Assembly: GCF_001625215.2 (NCBI RefSeq)
Contig: NC_030384.2
Coordinates: 25,780,527-25,844,526, forward strand
Direction of reading: 5' to 3'
Length of the DNA stretch: 64,000 bases
From: Daucus carota subsp. sativus
Lineage: Eukaryota > Streptophyta > Magnoliopsida > Apiales > Apiaceae
Positions 44,434 to 56,942 of the stretch are shown piece after piece (the stretch's first letter is position 1; each line of letters begins with the position of its first letter). The translations under genes and the position numbers were made by a program. Below the pieces are notes generated by a model. That model searched no databases. It was not told the origin of the DNA and saw only the letters and a list, made by a program, of their open reading frames with translations.

Positions 44434-44668
44434 CTCCCACTGTCCAAAATAAGTGTCCCTTTGACTTTTTGCGCATAAGCTGAGGGGTAAAAAGAACATG
44501 TTTTCATATATTGTTTTTCAAATTTTCTTTTTTCTGAATAGAAATATAGATGTTAAATTTTTATTCAGAAAACGAAAAATTGAAAAGTAGTATGTAGAAG
44601 TATGTTTTGTTTACACCTCAAATTACATACAAAAAGTCAAAAAGACACTTATTTTGAGACGGAGGGAG
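44434..44668. mobile_element. Stowaway MITE
   Basis: 235 bp. CTCCCACTGTCCAAAATAAG at the left mirrors CTTATTTTGAGACGGAGGGAG at the right. TA precedes it and TT follows, a decayed TA duplication. Confidence 0.75.
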
Positions 44669-45890
44669 TTCAAACAGCTAACAGACAAAGTCAACGTGTG
44701 ATTGACTTGATATTATTCTCATTATTTACAGTTCTAATCCTTCTTTTTTTTTTTTTTTTGCTAAATCATTTTCAATCTTTTGCTTTTAAACTAGAATATT
44801 AGTCGGTGGTTGACTTGTGATGGTAGACTGTCTGTTCTGTTTTGCGAATCAATATGCCAAGGAGGCAAAGACAGATTCGTGAGGGAATTGGAAGCCCCAG
44901 ATTCTCTATCAGAAACATGAAAACTCATTCTTTAGGAAAGCAATATACGAACCAGGGGAAGAAAAAAAGACGTGAGGGTGAATTTGGCATTGAAAACCCC
45001 ATTTCTCTACCTGAAACTATTAGACTCACATCCATTTTCATACCCTTCCCCGTGTGATCAATTCTTAACTCCCATTTCCCCTCTGGGTATAGATTTCTGC
45101 TACGGAACACCCATTTCCCTGTTTAAGATCAGAGGGCGTTATTATGTTTAAATGATGGATTTCAAATAACAAGAATTGAGTTTCAAATGAAATCTAAATT
45201 CATATTCCCAAACAAGTTATTTCTTCAAATGAAATTCAGGTTCCCAAGCGGACCATTATGGAAATTTCAACATCAATGCAAAGGGGATGAAAGTAGAGTG
45301 TCAGTCGCAACTCGCAACATAATGCTTTCCCTGTGTAACATTATGGCATTTTCCACATCATCACAATGGGGATGAAATTAGAGTGTAAACTGCGACATAA
45401 TGTTGGGCAACTTATGCCAAACTTTTACTAGCCATTTCATGGCAGATCTTAGGCGAACAAGTATCGACCAAATCCTGGAGTAGATTGGACTTGGTATAAG
45501 CTACCTATATATCCAATGGAGTAGGAAAAAAGAAGCAAATACTATGCTGTTATAATATTTAAGTTGCTATAAGCTAGATATCCATATGTGAAAGACATGA
45601 AAATTCAGAAATACAAGAACCATTTTCAAAACCTAATCCAGGAAACGAAGATTGTCTGATAGATGTTCAAGTTTGCAACACATTTAGAACTAGATCAAAT
45701 TGTCTCTGCCATACAGGAACTAAAGTTTAGATTCGCACTAAGCAGTCGCATGCAAGTTCTCCCTTCCTTGCTCCCAACTTCTGGAAAAACAGTGAAACTG
45801 CGATTAGATGTTACTATAGGAAGTCCCTTTAATGTAAGTTGTGGCTGTTTCATTGTCAATAGCTAATTAAGCAGACAAATACCTCTATCC
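44669..45890. other. Intergenic, no gene recognised
   Basis: Poly-T run at about 44745-44760, then mixed sequence without domain-bearing frames or clear terminal repeats. It lies just downstream of the MBD gene stop codon, so part is its 3' UTR. Confidence 0.4.
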
Positions 45891-48546
45891 TCAGAAATTT
45901 GGCGCAATATATCTTCCGTCATTGATGGACAACATGTATCGTTTACACCACTGCTGCTGCACAGGTTGAGGAACCAGAGAGCCACCGATGAAAGGGCTCC
46001 AAGTGTTTCCTCCAGGACTAGCAATAACCCAGTTGATTTTCAGCGGAGGGCTGTTAAATGTTGCAGACTGCACTTCCTCCCTTTGGTTATTGTTCTTCCA
46101 GAAACTATTTGAATTCTGTGAAGCCAAACTCACAATTAGTTATCACAAAAGAATTTAGTGAAGAGTAGAAGGTGCAATTGATATACTTGCTCTCACCTTC
46201 ACATGACTGCCTATTTTGTATGCATTAGACAATGGCATGTTATACGCTCTCAGATCAGCTGGTGTCTCTGATAACCTTGTATTTTCATTTTGGTCCGCTA
46301 GGTGCCTGTCAACGGATGATAGAGATCTGAACTTTCTCCCGGTCCCTGGTTCATAGTAATACTGCAACAAGAATAAAATGATAAGAGTTGTAGCAGACCT
46401 GAACATTAAAAAATTGAGATTTTTATATGTTTTTGAGGCCTATTTGACAGTTCAAGTTCTTGGTAGCTAGAGATTCTTGTAGGAGGTCTCGTGATCAAAC
46501 TTTGCTAGAGGTAGTTAGCTGTCAACAGTCTATCCCCTCCCAATTTACGGAAGAAATAGGTATGGGACAGGATAGCATCTTATGTATTAGAATCACAGGG
46601 TTTTAGTGATCTCTGCCAAATTGATGCAGTAACATCCTGAACAATTTTATAAACCGTAACTTACAGAATAGCCATGTCCTCTCTGTCACTGATTTCTGCC
46701 ACAATCAGTGTACAGAATAGCAAGTAAAGACATGCTGACTATCTTACTGGGCTGATATGCCACCTTTCGAAGAACATTTTAAAGGTTCCAATCAGCCGGA
46801 GGCTCCAAGGGAACTTGCAGAAACATTTAGACCCCTTGTGTTTGGGTCTTTTTCCTAATAGGATTTAGTTAGCATGCTGAGCTGTACTAATGCAAATATT
46901 TATCTCGAGACCAGAGATGAAAATTGGAACTATAAGAAGTACAGTTCAAAAAAAACAGCAGCTCTATAGGGCTGGACTGAAGTGCCAATAGTTATGGGAC
47001 AGAACATACCTTGTCAACATAGCCCCCATGGGTATTACGAGGCACCTCCTCTACAACCCAACCTTCTGGTAGCTGGTAAGGGGAACTGAATGGCGTCTTT
47101 CTAGCAGGAACGATCGCCATTTTGTACTTATCAGGGCCGTCCTTGTTGGCAAGTTTCAGCATCTAGCATCAAGGCAGCATCAGTCAAAAAAATATGCGGA
47201 TCCAGGCTTTTTCACAAGTATAATTTTGATAGCTTTCCATATATCTTATTTGAGGCTATGTACAGTCTAACACCTACTTTTCTCACGAGTATAATTTTGA
47301 TAGCTTTCCATATATCACAAAATGGCAGTTCAACTAGCAAAAATCATACAGAACTGCAGATAAATAGTGTGATTCTTTGCTGTCGAAAGAAGTTATGAGG
47401 TCCTTAGTCTCTTTCTTTCTTGAAAGTCTGATCACCAATCAGTCTTCTCAGGCAATAAAATGAATTAATTGAAACTTTTGTTTACCTTTCCACCAGAGAC
47501 GACCATCTTCCGATAAGTTGAACTCTGTGACTGCTAAGAAAGTTACTCGAATATTAAACAAGGTCATCCTAATTAATTTATATGAATACCTTAAAAACAG
47601 CTGCTGCAAAAGCAATGGAGTTGGTATCTAACCTTTCCATGAGATCCACCAGAGCCGAACTTCAAAGCCTTAGATCTACGCCTCCTCGGAGTATATACTT
47701 CTCCATTGATGTACCTTTCCACCTCCTTCAGAGACCGGAACTTGTGCCCAGTTGATGGCTCATAGTAGTACTGAAGTGTAAACAAACACATACATTCAAT
47801 AAGATCCAACTCATATTAGTTCACCATATCACTTTTGGAACAGAGTGAGATCAAAATTAAGAAATGTGACTCAAACTCATATTTGTCAATTACAAGCATA
47901 CACAAGCGACATCTCCTAACAAGTTTGATACTCCCTCTGTCCCATTTCATTCTATACATTTTTTCCCTGCTCGACATGCATTACTTTTTTTTTTTTTTTG
48001 ATAGACTGCTCGACATGCATTTCAGTGCTCTTAAAAAATCTTAAAAAGAAGTTACAAAACTATATTTTACCGGAGCATCAAAATACGTGCAGCGTCCCGT
48101 CCCCCAATGTATACTATCCAAGAGGACTAAAATGTATACTATCCAAGAGGACTAAGGGAGTATTAAACAGGCTAATTGATCAAACTGAATTGAAATGCAA
48201 ATGCACATAAACACAAGTGGCCGAATCAATAAGAGCCTAACTTAGACTGAAGCCCGACTGAACCGGAAATATTAAACACATAATCATAGAAGCTAAATGA
48301 GTAGGGAAATACAAAGAGGACCTTGTCAATTCGAGAGGCGTCCGCGCGAGGCACCTCCTCCACCTCCCACCCTTCGGGCAGTTTGAAACGACTACCACCG
48401 AACCCTGGCTGCGAAGGTGGCGGTGGAGGAGGAGGATTGTAGACCGCCAGCTGACGGCGATCGGAACCCTCATTAGCACCGCTGTAACCAGGCAACAATA
48501 AGCGCATTGGGACATGCATGTCAGGTGAACCTCGCCCCTGCTCCAT
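45891..48546 (-). CDS. Methyl-CpG-binding-domain protein, MBD7-like
   Basis: Nuclear protein expected to bind methylated CpG and recruit anti-silencing factors. Six exons (48322-48546, 47633-47770, 47486-47533, 47010-47162, 46197-46361, 45891-46115), all phase 0, give 951 nt and 317 aa. MBD 1 is FKLPEGWEVEEVPRADASR + YYYEPSTGHKFRSLKEVERY (residues 54-96). MBD 2 is YQLPEGWVVEEVPRNTHGG + YYYEPGTGRKFRSLSSVDRH (about 166-208). The C-terminus (NWVIASPGGNTWSPFIGGSL) resembles the 'sticky-C' region of Arabidopsis MBD7. Both MBDs are split by an intron at the same codon, directly before YYYEP. Arabidopsis MBD7 has three MBDs; I find two. A proline run (residues 38-44) precedes the first. Confidence 0.9.
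47931..48160. mobile_element. Stowaway MITE in intron 1 of the MBD gene
   Basis: 230 bp, CTCCCTCTGTCCC at the left and ACTAAGGGAG at the right, flanked by TA (47929-47930 and 48161-48162). It holds an internal 24-bp tandem duplication (at about 48107 and 48131) and a short poly-T insertion with a 16-nt duplication. Confidence 0.75.
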
Positions 48547-49080
48547 GTGACTCCTGAAATTTTTTCATGTATCATTATTCATGCAACAACAAAAACTCCA
48601 TAATTTATAGGCACGTGCGCAAACTCATATGGTAAAATGGGGTGTTGCCATCTGTCCGTATCAACTATATGATAATGTAAGTATGGTAAGAATGTTTCAT
48701 ATGTGGATAACACTCAACTCGGACAGTGTAGAATCTAGTTGTAATTAAATTTCGGAGAGTAAACATAATCGCATATCTTGCCAAAATCATCAACTTTACA
48801 TCGTGTGTTTAGTTGGATTTCTGTTTTTGGATTATTTTGTTGATTTGTAAACCAATTATACAAAGCATTGACTGATTTGCAGAGATCAAATCTTCTTTTT
48901 ATCGAAACTATATCCTCCAAACTAGGAAATACGTTAAACTTCTTTTATGGTGACTAGTTATCTGTTATGTCATGTACTAATTACGATAGTACACCAACCA
49001 TTTGTTAATTAAGTGTTGAAGTTGACAATTAAATTTGTTCGTTAAATTGTTGGTTAAATATGTAATTTAAAAAAATGATA

Positions 49081-49295
49081 CTCCTTCTGTTTTTAATTAT
49101 TTGACGTTTTGATTTTTGATACACATTTTTAAGTGTTTCGACGGATAGTTAAAAATATTATTTTTGTGAATTAGAATTTTGATTATATATTCTTATTTAG
49201 AAAAAATTTCTAAAAATAATTGTTCACTACCCGGTCAAAGAATTTAAAAGTGTGTGTCAAAAATCAAAGTGTCAAATAATAAAAAAAAGACGGAG
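49081..49295. mobile_element. Stowaway-like MITE in the 5'UTR intron
   Basis: 215 bp with long inverted ends (CTCCTTCTG..TATTTGACG / GTCAAATAAT..ACGGAG), flanked by TA at 49079-49080 and 49296-49297. Confidence 0.8.
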
Positions 49296-49443
49296 TATTA
49301 TAATATGTATTATAAATTTCATGTTTACATTAAGCATCAAGCCCTATCCTATCCGGTGAATGTAGTAGTTCTGAAAAGCCCAGACAGGAAAAGAAAAGCT
49401 TATAAATTCTAAAAAAACTCCTCTGTTTATTTGTCCAAACACA

Positions 49444-50070
49444 TAGTTAGGTTCCTTGGAGACTGTAGATCTGAAGGACAAATGGTGTTTTCATTTATTT
49501 TATAACTACCATATATTGTCTTTTTTTGCACAATCAAAATCATGTAGTATTGGCTTGAATTGACAATTACAAGTAATTAACCTGCTAAACTTTGTCTATC
49601 AAATCAAATCCAAAAATCTCCATGATAAGTACGGTAAAGCAAAATTAGTGCAGAACAAAACTAGCGCAGAACAATGTTAGTATAAATCGCAGAACTACAA
49701 TAGAAGATGTAAGTCCAAGAGGGTGCAGAACAACGTCGGAATAAAGTTTAAAAAAAAATAATCAAGGCACGAGTCTAAGTAAACGAGAACCAGTACAACA
49801 TACGAGGAGAAGAACTGGGAGACATCTTTTAATAAACACAATGACAGACTAGTTTTACTCGAGAACAACCTCATGAATTGACGCTCCTCTTTCAAAGTAA
49901 CTCTAATAAACTCTTTATACAATGTAATTATCCAAACTTTTATATACTGCTGATCTTTTGTCATTTAATTATTAAATAAAATTATAATAGCCGTTAGATC
50001 TAAGATGAATGGAGGGCCAAGATGAAGGACTCCAATACTCCAAATAATTGTGGTCCCCACAGAACTTAGA
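49444..50070. mobile_element. Second Mutator-like MITE
   Basis: The left end TAGTTAGGTTCCTTGGAGAC and the right end (complement TCTAAGTTCTGTGGGGACC) resemble the termini of the element at 8086. Flanks CCAAACACA and CCACACACA form a 9-bp duplication with one mismatch. The interior shares 'gcagaac' words with the 8086 element. Confidence 0.6.
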
Positions 50071-50149
50071 CCACACACACACACAGGCAATTGCTTAAAT
50101 AGAATACACTAAAATAAAAACTAAAATGGAAACCAAGAGAAACTATACC

Positions 50150-50400
50150 TAGATGACCTCACCCACCCCTATATGTCATCACCCACCTAGGGTCCACCCT
50201 CACCCCCACTCAATCCAGTCGAGCCCGCTAGGGCCTCGCCAAGGCTCCTCACAGGCCCAGGACAGGCTCCAGACAGGCTTAAAGAGCCAAACCTTGGCCC
50301 CACCATAGTCCCACTAGACCCCGACCCGGCCCTATTAGGCCCCACTTAGACCCTGTCTAGGTCCATCTCGGGGTCCATCCCCGGTCCCAAAACCGCATCA
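50150..50400. repeat. GC-rich low-complexity block
   Basis: C/G-rich stretch built of variants of 'aggccccacttagaccc' and 'caggctccagacagg', in an AT-rich 5'UTR intron. No open frame and no terminal repeats found; origin unknown. Confidence 0.5.
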
Positions 50401-50911
50401 TTCTACTTAATCACATTGATTTCTATTTAGTTTCTATTCTAGTAGTTTCTATTGGAGTGGGACCCTATATATATATATATTTGTGTGTATATAAGAATAC
50501 CCGATTTTCGAAAGAATCCATTTTCTTGAGGGCAGGGATTGTGAAGTAAAAAAGAAAACTCTATTCTGGGATAGGGTGGGTTCGGGATCAGTTTTGGGTT
50601 CGAGATCAAGACATGAATGCACTCCCCAAAAATAACCTAATATTCATTCCCACTCCTGAAAGAAATCATACCTAACAATATCAATCAATTAAGAAACAAA
50701 TAAATCCGACATATTTTTGTTAATCTACAAGGAAAGAGCTCATAAAGAAATGATTATATTCCATGAAATTGAAGCAAAATCAACGATAACACATATATTG
50801 ATATACATTAATACAAATATGCAATGAGCTATAATTTCACAAGTAACCAGAGATTTATAATTGATAAACGTATATACATATGTTATATATACAAAGAAAC
50901 CGATATATTAC

Positions 50912-51019
50912 CTCGATTGATTAATTGAAAATGAAGATGGAATGAATTGTAAGTGCTTAGCCTCAATTCCTTACTCGTCAGATGCGCCGCACTTTGTCTT
51001 ATAAATTTTGTTAGGGTTT
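50912..51019 (-). promoter_or_regulatory. 5' UTR exon and core promoter of the MBD gene
   Basis: On the minus strand: telo-box AAACCCTAA (51011-51019), TATA-like ATTTATAA (50999-51006), then a leader exon ending ATCGAG|GTAATA (donor GT 50911-50910). An acceptor ATTTCAG just before the ATG (48555-48554) would close a 2.36-kb 5'UTR intron. Confidence 0.55.
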
Positions 51020-51126
51020 TCTACTTATGTAGCCTTATATATTACCAACATAATAACCTTAAAGACTTAGTATGTTATTTTGGAGTCCAATGTCCAGTCC
51101 AGTAAGCGTTATTCAACTTTTTATCG

Positions 51127-51665
51127 ATTATGGGCCGTGTCTTAGCCCATTGTGGCTGATCATCCTTTCGGGCTAGCTATTGATCATCGTCTTATTGAGT
51201 TATTGCCTCACCAACTAGCTAATTAGGTGCGAGCCCCTCATTGGGCGAATTTCTCATTTTGCTCCTCAGCCTACAGGTATTAGCAGCCGTTTTCAACTGT
51301 TATTCCCCTCCCAATGACAGGTTCTTATGCGTTACTCAGCCGTCCGCCACTGGAAACATCACTTCCCCATCTGACTTACATGTGTTAACCATGCCACCAA
51401 TGTTCATCTTGAGCCAGGAACGAACTCTCCATGTACTTATAGCTTCCTTGTCCATAAACGAAGCGGATTCAGAATTGTCTTTCATTCCGAGGCATAACTT
51501 GTATCCATACGCTTCATATTCGCCCAAACTTCACTCCCAAAAATATAGCCATCCCTGCCTCCATGTCATCCCATAAGCCTCTTCTTGATTCTTGTTCAAA
51601 TACTGCACGGGAACAAGTCAAAATAGAAAAACTCTCATTGGGTTTAAGGATAATCATGCTCCAAA
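51127..51665 (-). pseudogene. Nuclear plastid DNA: 5' part of 16S rRNA to trnV-GAC
   Basis: The complement matches plastid rrn16 from about position 300 back to its 5' end (recognisable phrases: gccactggaaacat, gttcatcttgagccagga, gaactctccatg), then the rrn16 leader, and ends in the 3' part of trnV (ggataatca). Differences from plastid sequence are mostly C-to-T or G-to-A, the decay expected of methylated nuclear DNA. It is not an active rRNA. Confidence 0.88.
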
Positions 51666-51906
51666 CAAAACTAAGATAATAGTATAGCACAACAGAAAAT
51701 AATTGAAAACTAGGGTCTTTCAAAAATTTCAGGTAGGATTTGTTTTTTCACTAGAGATATTTTTATATATCGAAGAACTCTATGAATTTCTCAACACAAC
51801 TGCATACAAAGAGAATAGAGAGCTTACTTTTACAAAATTGATTATAACAGTTCTAAGCAGCTCCTTCTTTCTCAGTGTTTTTGGATACTTAAAAATGATA
51901 TATACT

Positions 51907-54481
51907 CACTAGTACAAAAATGACTTTTTGAGTCGCACTTTTAGTGTCGGTTATTTTGATAACCAACACCTTTAATGCTTATATGCGTCGGCTGTGTGTT
52001 TTGCCGACGCTTTTGCTCAATTCTGTCATGATTTTTGCGTCGGTTGCGTCACTTAACCGAGGCCGTTGATTATAAAAGGCGTCGGTCATTTAAATGCCGA
52101 CACTATAGAGGTCCTATTATGTTGGTCGGTCAAACAGCCGACACTACTAATAATTCTACCGTGTCGGCGGTTAAATAGCCAGCGCTATTAAGCGCTCTAC
52201 TGTGTCGGTTGTTTAACACCCAACTCTTTTGATAGTCTGTATAGTATCGGTTCAAAATTACCCGACATAATATGTGATATTTTTTTTAAAAAAACTAAAC
52301 AATTAAAGTATGTTTATTAAACCCTTGCACTCTTCACTCATGCTATTCTCTAACTCGCACTCTTCAGTGTTCACCCTCTGAAGATTTTTTCATTCACCAC
52401 ACTCTACCATACTCGTCTTATACTGTTAGAATTGTTCCAAGCTCTACCACGCTCGATTACTCTACTGCTTGGTTTGATTTCAATTGGGGCCGCAAGATTT
52501 CATGGGATTATTGATTTTCAATTGGGGCTGCAATATTTTACGGGATCGAATATACATCACACCTGAAGATGTCAATCAATTTTGGACAATGAGTTGGTTA
52601 AACATACCCATTGTGGAAATATTTCTACAGTAAGACTAATTCTCTTTTCCTAAATTTACTTTAAACTCAATCACCACACATGTTTATTGTGATAAATATT
52701 TCTACAGTAAGACCAATTCTCTTTAATTGTGCAAACAATTAAAGCATGATACATTTGCATTCATATTGTCATCTAGATTATCAGCACCACATAATCATGA
52801 CCAGCGGCGACATATGGAAGAAGCAACCGAGTACATGACAAATTTTTTGGTTGCCAATAAGAATAAAAATTATATCCTAGCACCTTACATCTAAGAGTAA
52901 GAATAAAATAATTTTTGTTTAGTAATTGTATTTCGAGTACCCTTTTCCATCTAATATATTATATATGTTTGTATTATTGTAGTGACCACTGGATGGTGCT
53001 CCTTTTTTGCCTCAATGAAAGTGCTATCTACGTGTTTGATTCTTTGAAAAAAGAAAGAAAGATATGGTTGACAATACCTGCACGAATGTATGTTAAAATA
53101 AAATTTCAAATTTCATATTCAGTAATGTAATGTATATATTCTGGTTGTATATATAAGTGAAGTGATGACATATACATATTTTACAGGGCATTCAAATTAT
53201 ACGTGTCTCAAGGTGGACTGAGATATAATAAAAAAGAATTCATATGGCATCACGCTGAGGTTAAGGTATAACTTACTTTTCTTTACATTATTTTCTTCCT
53301 CATTCATTTAGTTATTATTTATTAAATCTTGTTTATTGATTCATTTGTAGTGTCCTTAACAAGAATGTGGATTTTTTGTTATTAGGCACATGTATGACAT
53401 AGTCATGCTTTATCAATTTTTTTTAACATAAATAGGGAAGTGATAAGAGAAACAACTCAAATACTATTTTACAATATTTGAACTCAAGTTTTTAATTTTT
53501 AAATATGTTATCTTCTATATTTCATAGGGTCTTGGTTCTAGGACTTATGGCAAAAACGAAATCAATGAGATTGGAGAGATTTGGACTCAATTTTTTACTT
53601 TTGAAATTCTATAACCAGGTAATTTTTTGAAGTACATGTAATTAATTCATATTTTCAATTCATGTTTGACAAAGAGTATTTTTCTATATGCTTTATACAC
53701 TAATATAAACTATTTTTCTTCATGGCAGATGGCAATCGGAAAATGCAATAAAATGAGAGTGCACAAAGATTATAAGGAGCTTGAGGAAAAGTTAAGTTAG
53801 TTTGGAGATTTTTATGCTCTAAGATGTTTGATGCAACTAAGTTAGTTGAAAGATTGTAATTACTATTGTACTTCTTCCTAATGTAAACAATCTTTTTGGA
53901 TTTTTTATATTATAATTTTTGAGCTATATTAAATTTTGGGTGCATTGTATCGATTTTGAGCATTTTATTTATAATAAAACGGGTATAAAAATAATGGGTG
54001 GTGTATTTATAATGAAACAACTAAAAAATTTTGCAAAAAAAATATACCTAAAGCGTCGTTTAAATAGGGGAAACAAGCGTCGTCAAAATCGATACCAAAA
54101 GCGTCGGCATTTTAAAAACTGACACAGTTGGTCATGACATTAGCGTTAGCTTTTTAGAAGACCGACACTGTTGAACATGACTTAGAGCGTCGATATTTTA
54201 GAAAACCGACGCTGTTGCTTATGACTTTTAGAGCTGACAATTAGGAAGACAGACGTTGTTGGTCAGGACTTTTAGCTTCGGCATTCCTAAGCACCGACAC
54301 TGTTGATCATGACTTACATCGTTGACTTTCGAGAAGACTGACGCTATAAAGAACCAATATCGACGCTTAATTAACCGATGTTGTAGACATGCACCTATAG
54401 CGATCCCTACATTTACAACGCTTGTTGACCGACGCATTAGGGCTATTTCGACTGACGCTGAAAGTCACTTTTGTACTACCA
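51907..54481 (+). mobile_element. Decayed CACTA element with Ulp1 remnant
   Basis: 2575 bp. Starts CACTAGTACAAAAATGAC; the right end read in complement is TGGTAGTACAAAAGTGAC, two changes from perfect. Flanked by ACT (51904-51906 and 54482-54484). Both ends are filled with GCGTCGG/CCGACAC subterminal repeats (51940-52250 and 54040-54460). No transposase remains. Confidence 0.8.
52790..53800 (+). pseudogene. Ulp1-like cysteine protease remnant carried by CACTA
   Basis: Exon-like pieces of a C48 (SUMO-protease-like) domain, as carried by some plant transposons: DHWMVLLFCLNES with YVFDSL (52982-53095; His and Asp of the catalytic set), AFKLYVSQGGLRYNKK (53187-53267, ending GAGGTTAAG|gta), then QECGFFVIRHMYDIVM (53350-53432; catalytic Cys), and shorter pieces to 53800. 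A TAA stop sits three codons before the catalytic Cys, so the protein is dead. Confidence 0.75.
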
Positions 54482-54484
54482 ACT

Positions 54485-55884
54485 ACTTGGTTATATATCC
54501 CAAGTTTACAACTTTTCTTGAGCGGAAAATAACTAACTTTCGATTCTTAGTAAAAGCTGCACTCTTGCTCACTTTTTTGCTTGCATATTCTTGGATATAT
54601 TTATCTTGTTGACTGAATGCTTTGTTAATACTCCTATGTTGTGTAGCTCAAAATGACAAGTTTCGAGTTCTTCAATATGATACTAGGCTTATATTTGCCT
54701 TAGCTTCCAAATTAAATAGATTGTACTTTCTTTGATCAACCCATGTGATTGTTGTCCTTTTTTCTTTGTTGTAGTTGTCAACTGATACTCTCAAATTAGC
54801 CATTAGTCATTGATAGCTTCTACTATTATCATTGATAGTTTTTCATCATTAGCTAGTTGTTGACAGGATAGTAATTGATGAAGCTTTATTTCTCATTCGT
54901 TGATAGTTTGGATTTAGTCATTGATATTCACTTTATGAGTAGTTTACAAGACGTAGAATATTTATAATGTGACATCCTAAGTATACATTTATTAATAGAT
55001 CAAAACTATATCATTTGATCAACTTATTCTATAAACTATTAACTTATAAAATATCTAGTTCGTTATAATAGTTCATCCTCTGATGGGTTACCTAATTACC
55101 GGAGACTATAAATTGATCAGATACGCTTATTTATGCAAAATACATCAAATATTTTAACTTATAATCAAGAGTAACATATTTTTGACACATAATTAAATTA
55201 AACGAATGAGTGCGGGAGGACACGAACACGATTTTCCTTCGTGCAGCGGGCTCCGTTGCCATAACAATATGCAAATGACTTTTTTAAACCATAAAAGAGA
55301 ATAAAAGAGAAAAGAACATCAAGAAAGACAAATGACACAAAAATTTAATTGAGATGTTCCATGGGTTTTGAGGTTTTTATTTGAGGGAAAAAAGATACAT
55401 GCATATAAAAATATTGAAAATGTCGTGTGAGATGGTCTTGTACGATCTTTTCAAAATTAGAGAGAAAGTTTTTGATATATGAAAATTTCTATCTGATTCT
55501 CTTTTCTTTATCCTAGAAAAAATTGGATGCATGATTATGAAAGATAATCTTGCAAAAGTATAAGTTAGTGAAGAAATGTAAGAAAAATAGGTAAAATGGT
55601 GAGAATCAACTAATATTTAATGAATAAAGTGAGTGTAGTGAAGGAAAACAATAGATGTAATCAAAATTGTGTATTATAAAATTTTACTATTTTAGAAATG
55701 TATATAATTAAATAGAACATCTAAAACGAAAAATTATATAAAAATGAATGAGACAGAGGAGTATGTATCAATTTTTTAAGCCAGACTTTAGTCGTAGGCG
55801 GAGCCGACTCCGGAGTCGTATTAATTCAGTGAACAATATTGCTGAAAACTAAGTGTAGAAAGCAATGGGGCCTACATCCTTATT
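54485..55884. other. Intergenic, AT-rich
   Basis: No gene recognised. 55480-55762 resembles a degenerate Stowaway copy ('atttaatgaataaagtgagtg', ending GAGACAGAGGAG before TA). Confidence 0.45.
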
Positions 55885-56848
55885 CACTACTAATACACTA
55901 CCTGCTTTTTAGGGTAACATGTGACCCCCTCTCTCACTTCTGTTTGTTATCGATTTACGTGTGTTTTAACAAATTCTTATTACTTAGTCAAATTTTCACC
56001 TTTAACTTCAATTTCAAGAAAAACTTTCTTATGTAATTTTGATTTTACAAAATATTTACCGACTATAATATAATTATATTTTAATATATAATATGTAATT
56101 TATATAAAATTATATTATGAGTTTATATAATTATAATTTTAGTATATACGCATTTGATCCATCATATATATATTTAAAAAATTATAGAGGATGTATCATC
56201 ATATGAGGTTATATATTTAATATATATATATAATTATATATTTAATATGGCTTAATATTTACTGACCATAGTTTTTAAATAAAAATTATATAATATTAAT
56301 AATTATACATATAATATTATAACTTTTATTAATATATATATAATTTTATTAATATATGTATATTAAGATTTTATTTAAAAATTATGTGAAAGTTGTCGAT
56401 GAAAAAAGTCCAGGAGCTATATAAATTTATTGTGTACTAGTTATTTTTCTTTCTTTTACTATTTAAGTAATGTATTTATCAGAATTTTGCTAACAATAAA
56501 AACATACAGACAAATAATATTAAATTTTAAAAATAATTTTTGACACATGATACAAGATAAATTTGATATTTAATCATGAAAGGCATAATATAATATTATA
56601 TAAATTACATATTATATACTAAAATATAATTATATTATGGTCGGTATATATTTTGTAAAATTTAAATATAAAGGAGGTTTTTTTGGGGATGAAGTTGAAA
56701 GTGAAAATTTGGCTAAGTTAAAAATAAGAATCTGTTTTGTCACAAAAAAATTTTGTTGAAATACACGGAAATTGATAACAGTTGATGAAAACAAGTGACA
56801 AAGTGGGTCCACGTTTTACCCTAAAAACCAGGTAGTGAATTAGTAGTG
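55885..56848. mobile_element. Element with terminal inverted repeats of about 230-260 bp
   Basis: The left arm starts CACTACTAATACACTACCTG and runs to about 56115. The right arm from about 56585 to 56848 is its complement at moderate identity (CACTACTAATTCACTACCTG at the end). Shared inner words include 'tataatatgtaatttatata' and 'ataatataattatatttta'. No target duplication was found and no protein is encoded. A foldback or long-TIR MITE. Confidence 0.7.
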
Positions 56849-56942
56849 GATATGTATGTACGCTAAGATTTATTGGGGTATAAAACTGATAGAGAAGTCA
56901 GTAGTGTGTGAGTGTGTACCAAGTGAAAGCAAAAAGAGTGTA

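Noticed and set aside
47933..48033. Poly-T stretch as a minus-strand gene terminator
   Set aside because: It is part of a short retroposed insertion inside a MITE in an intron.
51241..51576. 111-aa plus-strand frame
   Set aside because: It lies in the plastid 16S rRNA-derived insertion and is antisense to rRNA.
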